From Myxococcales bacterium (GTDB taxonomy: Bacteria; Myxococcota_A; Polyangia; GCA-2747355): 46,703 nucleotides of DNA. The stretch lies in contig JAGQIK010000506.1 of the NCBI GenBank assembly GCA_020431405.1, positions 1 to 46,703 of the forward strand, read 5' to 3'. The first letter of the stretch is position 1; each line of letters starts with the position of its first letter. The notes under the pieces are model-generated. The model worked only from the letters and a program-made list of their open reading frames with translations, was not told where the DNA came from and searched no databases. A program made the position numbers and the translations under genes. Positions 15,485 to 23,641 of the stretch are shown here, piece after piece.

Positions 15485-16914
15485 GGGATCTTTTCGACGT
15501 CGGTTCTCTGGCGCGGCTTGGGCGCGGGCGGCGTCGCGCCCTTGGCGGCCTTCTTCTTCTTGGCCTTCTTGGCGCGGCCCTTCTTCCTCTTCGCCTTCTT
15601 CTTGGCCTTCTTCGCGCCGGCCTTGGTGGGCGTCTTCTGCAGCTGCGGCGCGGGCGTGTCGGGCGTGCTGGCGCCGCCCGACGTCTTGACGACCTTGAAC
15701 TCGATGCGGCGGTTCTTTGCCCGCCCCTCGGCGGTCTTGTTGTCGCCCACCGGCTCGTCGGGGCCAACGCCCTGCACGGTGAGCCGCGACGCGCTGATGC
15801 CCTTCTTGATCAGGTAGCGCTTGACCGCCTCCGCGCGATCTTTGGAGAGGCGCACGTTGCGAGCGCGGTTGCCGCGGCTGTCGGTGTGGCCGCGGATCAA
15901 CACGCGCAGCCCGACGTGCTTGAGCAGCACCTTGGCTGCGCGGTCGAGCACGGGGTACGAGACGATGGCGATGCGCGCCTTGCCGCTGGCGAACGTCACG
16001 CCCTCGAGCGTGCCCTCGAAGCCCTTGGGCACCGGCGCCACGTCGGGGCAGCCATCCTCGTCCTGGTAGCCGTTGCGCGTCTCGGGCTGGGTCGGGCACT
16101 TGTCGAGGTGATCGGGGATGCCGTCCCAGTCGTGGTCGCGGATCGGGCAGCCGTCGTTGCCGGTAGCTGGTTGCGTGGGGCACTTGTCGAGCTGGTCGAT
16201 GATGCCGTCGCCGTCGCTGTCCACCGCGGGACAGCCGTCGCTGGTCCTAGCCGCGATTTTGGGGCAGCGGTCCTTGTTGTCGGGGACGCCGTCCTTGTCG
16301 GTGTCGGTGACCCAGTTGAGCACCCACGACGCGCCGAAGAGCACCTCCCAGTGCGACGTGCTGCCGCTGCCCAGGCGCGCCGAGACGTTCTGGCGAAAGT
16401 CGATACGCAGCGCGAGATCCGAGCGCAGGTAGAGCTTGGCGCCCCAGCCCCAGTGGAAGGCTGGGTCGACGTCACCGCCGGTGGAGCTGGCGCCCGACAC
16501 GACACCGAGGTAGCCGCCGCCGATCAGCAGAAACGGCGCGAAGCGACCGCCGATAGGAAACTGACCGAGCACGTGGGCGCGAAAGCCGTGCAGCATCACC
16601 GCCACGTCGTTGGCTTCGGTGGGCATCACGGCGAGCTCGATCTCGGCGCCGAGGAAGAAGAACGGCATGTAGGCGAGCCGAAAGCCGGTGTCGAAGGTCA
16701 CCGTGCCGTAGCGGTAGTGTCCGACCAGCCGGTTGTAGAGCTCGTGTTCGGTAGACGGCACCATCAGGCCGATGAAGCCGCCGAGCTCGATGAGGTGGCT
16801 CTGCTGTTCGAGCCGATCAGCGCGGGCGAGCCCAGGCCTTGCGACGGTGACGACGAAGAGCACGGCGAGCGCGGCGAGAAGCGAACCGCGCGCCTTCGAA
16901 GCGGGCGCGTTCAT
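15481..16914 (-). CDS. OmpA-family protein with TSP3 repeats and lysine-rich C-terminal tail
   Basis: A 477-residue outer-membrane protein. After a signal peptide, residues about 35-200 form a barrel-like region. Thrombospondin type-3 calcium-binding repeats follow (about 203-292): DTDKDGVPDNKDRCP, DSDGDGIIDQLDKCP and DHDWDGIPDHLDKCP. The OmpA C-terminal peptidoglycan-binding domain spans about 303-409 with RGHTDSRGNRARNVRLSKDRA and the NRRIEF end. Unusually the protein then continues about 65 residues with a histone-H1-like stretch (431-457, nearly all Lys/Ala/Arg). The role is tethering the outer membrane to peptidoglycan; the tail is unexplained. It overlaps the LamG lipoprotein gene by 4 nt. 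Confidence 0.88.
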   Translation of the reverse strand: MNAPASKARGSLLAALAVLFVVTVARPGLARADRLEQQSHLIELGGFIGLMVPSTEHELYNRLVGHYRYGTVTFDTGFRLAYMPFFFLGAEIELAVMPTEANDVAVMLHGFRAHVLGQFPIGGRFAPFLLIGGGYLGVVSGASSTGGDVDPAFHWGWGAKLYLRSDLALRIDFRQNVSARLGSGSTSHWEVLFGASWVLNWVTDTDKDGVPDNKDRCPKIAARTSDGCPAVDSDGDGIIDQLDKCPTQPATGNDGCPIRDHDWDGIPDHLDKCPTQPETRNGYQDEDGCPDVAPVPKGFEGTLEGVTFASGKARIAIVSYPVLDRAAKVLLKHVGLRVLIRGHTDSRGNRARNVRLSKDRAEAVKRYLIKKGISASRLTVQGVGPDEPVGDNKTAEGRAKNRRIEFKVVKTSGGASTPDTPAPQLQKTPTKAGAKKAKKKAKRKKGRAKKAKKKKAAKGATPPAPKPRQRTDVEKIP

Positions 16915-17017
16915 GCGTCCGCCACAATAGCAAGCTACGCAGAAGATCTCCCCTTTTCTTGCTCGCCCGCGCGCGGCCGCCGGGCGGCACTGGGCGGCGC
17001 TGACGGCAGGCAGGTGC

Positions 17018-17968
17018 CTAGCCGCGGCGCAGCAGCCGCCGCCGGGCGCGGCGCACGGCGCGCGGCGCGAGGAACGTCGTCACCAGCGTGTTGAAGGCGT
17101 GGGGTTCCTCGAGCATTGGGACGTGGCCCGAGCGCTCGAACATCGCCAGCTCCGCGTCGGGCAGCGCCGCGACGAGCCGCTCTGCGAACGACGGCGGCAG
17201 CAGCGGATCGTGCCGTCCCCAGGCGACCAGCGTCTTGTGCGCGAGGCGCGCGTAGTCGGCGGGGCGGCGCAGCTGCTGCTCGGCGAGCGCGATCATCTCG
17301 CGGCGCTTTTCGCTGTGGCGCCAGAACTCGCGCTCGAGGATCTCCTTGAGCACGAAGCGCGGGATGAACGGCGCGCGCACGAAGACGGTGCCGAGAAACT
17401 GCTGCAGGCGATCGACGTCGGGCGGGATCACCACGTCGGCGAGCGTCTCGGCCCACGGAAAGGCCGCGCGCACGATGTCTTCGTCCTCTGCACGCGGCTC
17501 GAGGCCGGCGGCGTCGACGAGCACCAAGCGCGCCACGCGCTCGGGGTCCGCCATCGCCATCTCGCTGGCGATGAAGCCGCCGTAGCTGATGCCGAGCACG
17601 TGCGCGCGCTCGATGCCGAGCTGCTCGAGCATGCGCAGCATCGCCCGCGCCTGCGCACGCGGCGAGCCGTCGTGCGTGCGGTCGGCCACGCTGTCACCGA
17701 AGTAGAACAGGTCGGGCGCGATCACGTCGAAGCACTGCGCCAGCGCGCGCGCCTGGTTCTGCCAGCACTCGAGCGCGCCGAAACCAAAGCCGTGCAGCAG
17801 CACCAGCGGGTGCCCCTCGCCGCCGCGGCGGTAAAAGAGGCTGCCCTCGGGCAGGTTGGCTCGCGCCGAGCGATAGCCGTGGCGGTAGTAGCGCGCTCTC
17901 ACCAGCAAGCGGTTGACGTCGAGCACGCCGGGCGTCTTCTTGCCTCGCGATCGCTTGGTCGCGCTCAT
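17018..17968 (-). CDS. Alpha/beta-fold hydrolase
   Basis: A 316-residue soluble alpha/beta hydrolase without a signal peptide. Seen motifs are LVLLHGFGFG (56-65, oxyanion), GISYGG with nucleophile S128, WGRHDPLLPP (acid) and RSGHVPMLEEP (catalytic His). It looks closest to the meta-cleavage product hydrolase/haloperoxidase group, but substrate is not predictable. Both ends are basic (SATKRSRGKK and RRARRRLLRRG). The start ATG overlaps the stop of the upstream hydrolase gene by 4 nt, so the two hydrolases form an operon. Confidence 0.8.
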   Translation of the reverse strand: MSATKRSRGKKTPGVLDVNRLLVRARYYRHGYRSARANLPEGSLFYRRGGEGHPLVLLHGFGFGALECWQNQARALAQCFDVIAPDLFYFGDSVADRTHDGSPRAQARAMLRMLEQLGIERAHVLGISYGGFIASEMAMADPERVARLVLVDAAGLEPRAEDEDIVRAAFPWAETLADVVIPPDVDRLQQFLGTVFVRAPFIPRFVLKEILEREFWRHSEKRREMIALAEQQLRRPADYARLAHKTLVAWGRHDPLLPPSFAERLVAALPDAELAMFERSGHVPMLEEPHAFNTLVTTFLAPRAVRRARRRLLRRG

Positions 17969-19035
17969 CGCGAAACCCCCGCCGGCGCACCGAGCGTCGA
18001 CGCGGCGGCGGCCGCAGCGGCGCTACGCTCGCCGGGTCGGTTCGTCTCGCTGGCGGCGGCGCTGGCGCTGATGGCGGGCAGCAGCGCGGTCGGCCGCTGC
18101 GACATGCGCAGCGCGTGGACGCGCACGGGCTCCTCGGCGAAGGGCCCGTAGCCGAGCTCGCCGATGAACTCGGCGATGAGCTCGTTGACGCGCTCGCTCT
18201 GCTGGATCGCGCAAAAGTGGCTGCCACCGCGCAGCACCGCCAGCTCGGCGCGCGGCATGCTGCCCACCATGCGGTGCGCCACCTCGACGGGCGTCAGCAC
18301 GTCGGCGTCGCCGGCGATGACCAGCGACGGCGCTTGCACGTCGGGCAGCAGGTCCCAGGCGTCGTGGCGCGCCAGCTCGAAGAAGGTCTCGGCGTAGCGG
18401 CGGTAGTCGATGTGGCTGAAGGCGCGCGCGAGCTCGATGAACGCGCCGCCGTCGTCGATGCCGGGGCTCGCCGCGCCGAGCCAGTGAAGCAGTGGCTCGG
18501 CCGCGCCCCAGTGCGCGAGCCGTGGTGCCACGCGTCCGAGCAGCGGCGCCGCGCCGCGCACGCCGCGCAGCAGCGGGCGGATCAGCGCGCGCCAGCGCCT
18601 GTCGGCGAAGGCCGTCTCGAAAGGGCGTCCCGCGGTGCCGTTGATCGCGATGATCCCGTGCACCGCATCCGGGCGCAGCCGGTAGTACTCGAGGCTGACC
18701 TGCACGCCCATCGACCAGCCGACGAGCAGCACCGGCGACGTCGCGCTCTCGGCGCGCAAGATCGCATCGAGGTCGCGCGCCTGATGCGTCAACGCGAGGC
18801 TGCCCACGTGCTCGTCGTCGTCGGCCGCCTCCCACGGCACCAGCCCGCGATAGTCCCAGCAGATCAGCCGGTAGTGGCGCGCCAGCAGACGCACCTGATA
18901 GCGCCAGAAGGGGCGAAAGCCGCCCAGTCCGTTGGCCAGCACCACGGTCGGGCCAGCGCCCGCGACCTGATAGCGCAGCCTCGTACCGTCGAAGCTGTGT
19001 ACCGCGCGCTGCTGAAAGCTGTTGTAACGCGCCAC
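17965..19035 (-). CDS. Alpha/beta-fold hydrolase
   Basis: A 356-residue alpha/beta hydrolase. Motifs: VVLANGLGGF (oxyanion region), CWDYRGLVPWE, GWSMGVQ with S108 as nucleophile, VIAGDADVLTPVEVA with the acidic residue, and RGGSHFCAIQQSERV with the catalytic His. The C-terminal 60 residues are an Ala/Ser/Thr-rich extension. The GTG at 19035 is preferred because the domain begins there; further upstream codons run into the divergent gene. It overlaps the next hydrolase by 4 nt, suggesting related substrates or a heteromeric use, but neither is shown. Confidence 0.78.
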   Translation of the reverse strand: MARYNSFQQRAVHSFDGTRLRYQVAGAGPTVVLANGLGGFRPFWRYQVRLLARHYRLICWDYRGLVPWEAADDDEHVGSLALTHQARDLDAILRAESATSPVLLVGWSMGVQVSLEYYRLRPDAVHGIIAINGTAGRPFETAFADRRWRALIRPLLRGVRGAAPLLGRVAPRLAHWGAAEPLLHWLGAASPGIDDGGAFIELARAFSHIDYRRYAETFFELARHDAWDLLPDVQAPSLVIAGDADVLTPVEVAHRMVGSMPRAELAVLRGGSHFCAIQQSERVNELIAEFIGELGYGPFAEEPVRVHALRMSQRPTALLPAISASAAASETNRPGERSAAAAAAASTLGAPAGVSR

Positions 19036-19118
19036 CTTACGCAGATGATAGCAAACCAGCGAGATCAGAGCCCGTCCGTCGTATATACCCGCGGCAACGC
19101 TGCGCGAGGGGACCCCAG

Positions 19119-19658
19119 ATGACCACCGAGAACGCGACGTCTTCAGCGGCAAATCTGTACGCGCCGCCCGCGGCCGCCGTCGAGCGCTTCGAGCCTGACG
19201 ACCAGCCCGCCACTGCCGACGTCGACGCCGAGATCAAGGCGCTCGAGCTTTCGGCGATGACCAAGGCGGCGATCCTGCTCGTGGCCGCCACCGGCGCGCT
19301 GCTCGTGCTGGCGGCGATCCAGCTGTTCGGCGTGCTGCGGTTGCGCGGCCTGCTGCGTCTGGCGCCCTACGCGATGCTGCTAGTGGGCGTCGGCGGCGTG
19401 ATGGTGGCGGTCAAGGTCTACAAGCAGCGCGTGTGGGCGGCGCTGATGGCGACGGTAGGCGCGGCGGTGGTGGCGCTGGCGATGGGCGTGTGGTTCGTCA
19501 TCGCCAGCCTCGGCGGCTTCATCTCGTTTCTCGGGCTGCTGACGCCGATCGTCGCCGTGGTGGCGGCCGTCTTCGCTGCGCTCGCCATCGCACCCTGTAA
19601 GCGCACGGCGGCAGCCCGCCGGCGGCTCGCCGCCAACGGGCTCGACATGGACTTCTAG
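19119..19658 (+). CDS. Four-helix membrane protein, unknown function
   Basis: A 179-residue protein with an N-terminal soluble segment of about 45 residues and about four hydrophobic helices (AILLVAATGALLVLAAIQLF, LAPYAMLLVGVGGVMVAV, VWAALMATVGAAVVALAMGVWFVIA and FLGLLTPIVAVVAAVFAALAI), ending in a basic tail. I do not recognise the family. GAGGGGA precedes the ATG at the proper distance. The gene is divergent from the hydrolase pair. It is convergent with the acyl-CoA ligase, with which it shares the CTAG tetranucleotide as stop codons. Confidence 0.65.
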   Translation: MTTENATSSAANLYAPPAAAVERFEPDDQPATADVDAEIKALELSAMTKAAILLVAATGALLVLAAIQLFGVLRLRGLLRLAPYAMLLVGVGGVMVAVKVYKQRVWAALMATVGAAVVALAMGVWFVIASLGGFISFLGLLTPIVAVVAAVFAALAIAPCKRTAAARRRLAANGLDMDF

Positions 19659-21325
19659 TCCGCGAGCGCCTGCGCCACGTCCTGACGCAGCACCTTCTTG
19701 TCGATCTTGCCCACGCTGGTCTTGGGCAGCTGGTCGCGAAACAGCACGCGATCGGGTACCGCGTAGCTCGACAGCGTGCCGTCCTCGACCAGCGGCGCGA
19801 AGAGCGCCTTGAGGTCGGCCTCGCTGACCGGCCCCGAGAGATCGATCCTAGGCACCACCACCGCGACCGGCCGCTCGCCCCATCGCTCGTCGGCGACGCC
19901 GACCACCGCGACCTCCGAGACCGCCTCGTGCTTGCTGAGCACGTTCTCGAGCTCGAGCGACGAGACCCACTCGCCGCCGGTCTTGATCACGTCTTTGATG
20001 CGGTCGGTGATCTGCAGGTAGCCCTCGGCGTCGATGGTCGCCACGTCGCCGGTGTGCAGCCACCCGCCGCGCCACAGCTGCTCGGAACGCTCGCTGTCGT
20101 CGAGATAGCCCTGCGTCAGCCACGGCGTGCGCACCACGACCTCGCCAGCGCTTTTGCCGTCGTGCGGCTGGCGCGCGCCGTTTGCGTCGTGCAGCTCGAG
20201 CTGCACCAGCGGCACGGCCAGGCCCGTGCGGCAGCGCCACTGCACCTGCTCGGCGAGCGGCAGGTCGAGCAGGTTCGGCTTGAGGTTGGCGAGGGTCAGC
20301 ACGGGGCAGGTCTCCGACATGCCGTAGCCGGTGTAGACGTTGATGCCCAGCTCGAGCGCCGCCCGGCAAAGGCCCTGCGGCAGCGCCGAGCCACCGATGA
20401 TCACCGCCCAGCGCGACAGGTCCACCGACTTGACCGCCTCGCTCGAGACCAGCATGTGCAGGATCGTCGGCACGCAGTGCGACAGCGTCACGTCGTGCTC
20501 CGACAGCAGGCGCAGCAGCATCGCCGGCTCGTAGCGGCCCGGGTAGATCTGTTTGGCGCCGAGCAGCGTCATCGCGTAGGGGAAGCCCCACGCGTGCACG
20601 TGAAACATCGGCGTGATCGGCATGTAGACCGCGCCCGAGTCGATGTTGGTCTGGCAGCGAAAGGCCGTCAGCGCCGTCAGCGTGCCGAGCGTGTGCAGCA
20701 CCAGCTGGCGGTGGCTGAAGTAGACGCCTTTGGGATCGCCGGTGGTGCCCGTCGTGTAGAACACCGTGGCCATCGCGTTTTCGTCGAACAGCTCGAAGTG
20801 GTGCTCGGCGGGCGCCTCGTCGAGCAGCGCCTCGTACTCGCCGGCGAGCTCGAGCGCGGTCTCGGGCATCGCGTCGCCGTGCGCGGCGTCGCGCATCAGC
20901 ACCACGCGCTTGACGCTCGGCATGCGGTCCTTGAAGCCGTCGAGCAGCGGCAGGAAGTCGGCGTTGACGAGGATCACGTCGTCTTTGGCGTGATTGATGG
21001 TGTAGAGCATCTGCTCGGGCGACAGCCGCACGTTGATGGTGTGCAGCACTGCGCCGAGCATCGGCACGGCGAAGAACGCCTCGAGGTAGCGGTTGCTGTC
21101 CCAGTCCATCACCGCGACCGTGTCGCCCTGGCCGATCCCGAGCTTCGACAGCGCGCCCGCCAGCCGGCAGATACGCTCGTAGAGCTGCTTGTAGGTGAAC
21201 GTGCGCTCGTCACGGTAGTGGATGGTCTGATCGGGGCTCTGCCGCAGCGGCGTGTCGAGCAGGCGGTGGATCAAAAGCGGCGCGTCGTGCGCCGACTGCG
21301 TGCGCGGGATCAAGCGAAGGCCCAT
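19655..21325 (-). CDS. Fatty-acyl-CoA ligase (AMP-forming)
   Basis: A 556-residue ANL-superfamily acyl-CoA synthetase. Motifs: P-loop YTTGTTGDPKG (190-200), ITPMFHVHAWGFPY typical of medium/long-chain fatty-acid ligases, YTGYGMSETCPV, the LHTGDVATIDAEGYLQITDRIKDVIKTGGEWVSS hinge region and the C-terminal PKTSVGKIDKK lysine. The reaction is fatty acid + CoA + ATP to acyl-CoA + AMP + PPi in the cytosol. It would activate fatty acids imported by FadL encoded 13 kb away, though they are not one operon. AGGAG lies 6-8 nt before the ATG. Chain-length preference is not readable; it resembles AlkK-type medium-chain enzymes. Confidence 0.9.
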   Translation of the reverse strand: MGLRLIPRTQSAHDAPLLIHRLLDTPLRQSPDQTIHYRDERTFTYKQLYERICRLAGALSKLGIGQGDTVAVMDWDSNRYLEAFFAVPMLGAVLHTINVRLSPEQMLYTINHAKDDVILVNADFLPLLDGFKDRMPSVKRVVLMRDAAHGDAMPETALELAGEYEALLDEAPAEHHFELFDENAMATVFYTTGTTGDPKGVYFSHRQLVLHTLGTLTALTAFRCQTNIDSGAVYMPITPMFHVHAWGFPYAMTLLGAKQIYPGRYEPAMLLRLLSEHDVTLSHCVPTILHMLVSSEAVKSVDLSRWAVIIGGSALPQGLCRAALELGINVYTGYGMSETCPVLTLANLKPNLLDLPLAEQVQWRCRTGLAVPLVQLELHDANGARQPHDGKSAGEVVVRTPWLTQGYLDDSERSEQLWRGGWLHTGDVATIDAEGYLQITDRIKDVIKTGGEWVSSLELENVLSKHEAVSEVAVVGVADERWGERPVAVVVPRIDLSGPVSEADLKALFAPLVEDGTLSSYAVPDRVLFRDQLPKTSVGKIDKKVLRQDVAQALAD

Positions 21326-21428
21326 GCGGTCGCTCCTGCGGGGATGAAATCCGCCGCGGACGACGCCGCGGCCAGCGAAGTTGGATTAGTGCGAGATCCT
21401 GCCAAAGGTAGTCCCGACCCAAAACAAC

Positions 21429-21457
21429 TTTCCTCGGCGGGTGAGCACGCCTAAAAT
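21429..21457 (+). promoter_or_regulatory. Promoter of the STAS/PP2C operon
   Basis: TAAAAT (21452-21457, 5 of 6 to the -10 consensus) is preceded at 17 bp by TTTCCT (21429-21434, a weak -35). It lies 20 nt before the ATG at 21478. A degenerate TGAGC-type half-palindrome (21442-21453), similar to the TetR operator at 9607-9634, overlaps its start. Confidence 0.45.
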
Positions 21458-21477
21458 TGTAACGTCCTGTAAACCTG

Positions 21478-23637
21478 ATGCTCGAAGCCATCCAAAAGGC
21501 ACACCAGCTCGACGTCCACCGCACCGACGAGCAGCAGCACACCATGCTGCGCTTCGAGGGCGTTCTCGACGAATCATTTGGTGGCGCGGAGTTGGCCGGC
21601 ACGGTGCGCAGCGAGGTGCTGGTCCTCGACCTCGCGGGCGTGCGGCGCGTGACGTCGTTCGGCATCCGCGAGTGGTTGCGCTTCATCGAGCAGGTCGGCG
21701 AGCGTTGCCGGCAGATCCTGCTCGTCGACTGTTCGCCGCGCGTCGTGCACCAGCTCAACATGGTCGTGCGCTTCGCCGGCCGCGGTCAGGTGCTCAGCGT
21801 GCTGGCGCCCTACGTCTGCGAGCGCTGCGAGGCGACCTACGACCGGCGCATGGACATCGTCGAGCACGACCAAGAGATCCGCACCTTCGCGCCGGCGGTG
21901 CAGCCGTGCTCGATCTGCGAGGGGCAGGCGGTCTTCGACGATGATCCGGCGCGGTTTTTTGCCTACCTCGCATCGCAGCCGCGCCCGATCGTGCGCCCCG
22001 AGACGGGCGCGTTTCTCAGCCGGCAGCTCGAGGGCTTCAACCTCGGCACCGGCGGCGCCACCGTCAGCGTGGTCAAGGTCGTCGAAGGCGAGCAGACGGT
22101 GATCCGGCTGCTGGGCGAGCTGAACAACACGCTGCCGGTAGAGCAGCTCGTCGAGGGCGTGGAGGGTGAGGTCGCCCTCGATCTGGCCGGGATCACGCGC
22201 CTGACGCCGTCGGGCGCGCACCTGTGGGGCACCTTCGCGGCCGAGCTTCTCGGCGCCGCCGCGCGCGTGCGCATCTTCAGCTGCTCGCCGGCGCTGCTGT
22301 CGCCACTGCGCACGCTGGTGGTGGGCGACGCCACGCCGCTCGAGGTGCACACGGCGACGCTGCCGTACCGCTGCGCCACCTGCTCGACGTCGCTGAGCCG
22401 CGAGATCAGCATCGTCGACGATGCCGAGCCGCTCGCCGGCGGCGTCGCGCCCGCGCGCCAGTGCGTCGACTGCGGCAACGCGCTGCAGTGCGTGGCCGAT
22501 CCGCGCACGCTGGTCGAGCTGTCCGAGCTGAGCGTCCCGATGGACGCGCCGGACGTGCGCGAGCTCGTCGAGAAGGTGCGCAAGTCGAGCGAGGCCGCGG
22601 AGCGGTCCGTCGCCTCGTCGCAGGCGGCGGCGGGGCCGCGCAAGCGCTGGCCTTGGATCGTGGTGGTGAGCACGCTGACGGGGGTCGTCGCGGCGCTCGC
22701 TGTGCTGGCGTTGATGCCGGAGCCCACCGCGCCGCTGCCGCCCAAGCCCAAGTACTACGAGGCGAGCCACCTCGCCGCGCCGCCGTGGCGTGACAAGAAG
22801 ATCTTCAAGGAAGCCTCGGCCGTCTTCGCCGTCGCGCGCTCGACGCTCTCGGGTGACAAAGCCACCGCCTTCGCCGAGGCCTCGCACGCGTCGCTCGAGC
22901 GCATGCTCTATCATCTGCACAACGTGCTGGCGCGCGACTCCGCTTGGGGCGCTCTGATCGCGCCGCACGTGACCACGGTGCGCAAGCAGGCGCTCGGCGC
23001 GCTGGCCAAGCCGCACCCCGAGGACATCGCGCGCCTCGAGGCCGCGCGCCGCCGGGTGCGCTCGGCGCGCCAGCGTATCGCCAAGTCGTGGGCCGAGACA
23101 TCGCATCACCTCGTGCCGCCGGTGGTCGAGGCCAACTACTGGGAGAGCTACCGCAAGAACAACCAGGTCGCCTACCGCGTGTGGGCGCGATCGCGCATCA
23201 CGTCGCTCAACTTCGACAAGGCGCGCGAGCATTACTCGAAGCGCTGGGAGCTGCTCGGCAGCAAGGTCGTGACGTTCTTCCCGCTGCTGTGCTGGACCAA
23301 TCGCACGCTCGATCGCGGCGCCGTCGTCGCCTCGGTGACCGGCAAGCTCGAGAAGGCGGGGCTCAAGGTCGGCGACATCGTCACGAGCGTCAACGAAGCG
23401 CGTGTCAGCGACGGCGAGTCGCTGCTCAAGCTGGTCGAGCGTACGGCGGCCAAGCTGAGCAAGGCCGGCGGCGAGCTCGTGCTCGACGTGGCGCGCATCG
23501 ACGACGGCAGCACGCGCCAGGTCAAGCTGACGATCAAGAAGAGCGCCTACCGCGGCGGCGGTGGCGGCGGCGGAAGCTCCGGCGGGCCGCGCACCATGCC
23601 GCCAGCCAATATTTTCCACGCCGACCCGTCCAAGTAG
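21478..23637 (+). CDS. Double STAS-zinc-ribbon transmembrane protein with PDZ-like C-terminus
   Basis: A 719-residue protein with a rare domain order. STAS-like domain 1 (about 5-110) is followed by zinc ribbon 1 (C114/C117 and C144/C147). STAS-like domain 2 (about 195-290) is followed by zinc ribbon 2 (C299/C302 and C329/C332). One transmembrane helix (391-413) separates these from a helical periplasmic region (430-610) and a PDZ-like domain (612-687), ending in a Gly-rich tail. STAS strands read VLDLAGVRRVTSFGIREW and ALDLAGITRLTPSGAHLW; the canonical phospho-Ser position is Phe61 in the first but Ser245 in the second. It heads a five-gene operon ending in a SpoIIE phosphatase. I infer a membrane-spanning anti-anti-sigma-like adaptor; function is not established. 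Confidence 0.75.
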   Translation: MLEAIQKAHQLDVHRTDEQQHTMLRFEGVLDESFGGAELAGTVRSEVLVLDLAGVRRVTSFGIREWLRFIEQVGERCRQILLVDCSPRVVHQLNMVVRFAGRGQVLSVLAPYVCERCEATYDRRMDIVEHDQEIRTFAPAVQPCSICEGQAVFDDDPARFFAYLASQPRPIVRPETGAFLSRQLEGFNLGTGGATVSVVKVVEGEQTVIRLLGELNNTLPVEQLVEGVEGEVALDLAGITRLTPSGAHLWGTFAAELLGAAARVRIFSCSPALLSPLRTLVVGDATPLEVHTATLPYRCATCSTSLSREISIVDDAEPLAGGVAPARQCVDCGNALQCVADPRTLVELSELSVPMDAPDVRELVEKVRKSSEAAERSVASSQAAAGPRKRWPWIVVVSTLTGVVAALAVLALMPEPTAPLPPKPKYYEASHLAAPPWRDKKIFKEASAVFAVARSTLSGDKATAFAEASHASLERMLYHLHNVLARDSAWGALIAPHVTTVRKQALGALAKPHPEDIARLEAARRRVRSARQRIAKSWAETSHHLVPPVVEANYWESYRKNNQVAYRVWARSRITSLNFDKAREHYSKRWELLGSKVVTFFPLLCWTNRTLDRGAVVASVTGKLEKAGLKVGDIVTSVNEARVSDGESLLKLVERTAAKLSKAGGELVLDVARIDDGSTRQVKLTIKKSAYRGGGGGGGSSGGPRTMPPANIFHADPSK

Positions 23638-23641
23638 GGTT

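Noticed and set aside
15481-16183. Long minus-strand frame 14588-16183 as one 531-residue protein
   Set aside because: Its first 230 residues are out-of-frame translation of the OmpA gene. The LamG lipoprotein begins at the ATG at 15484 with its own signal peptide.
15280-17094. 604-residue plus-strand frame across the OmpA and LamG genes
   Set aside because: No motif and low-complexity composition; it lies opposite a well-supported OmpA gene.
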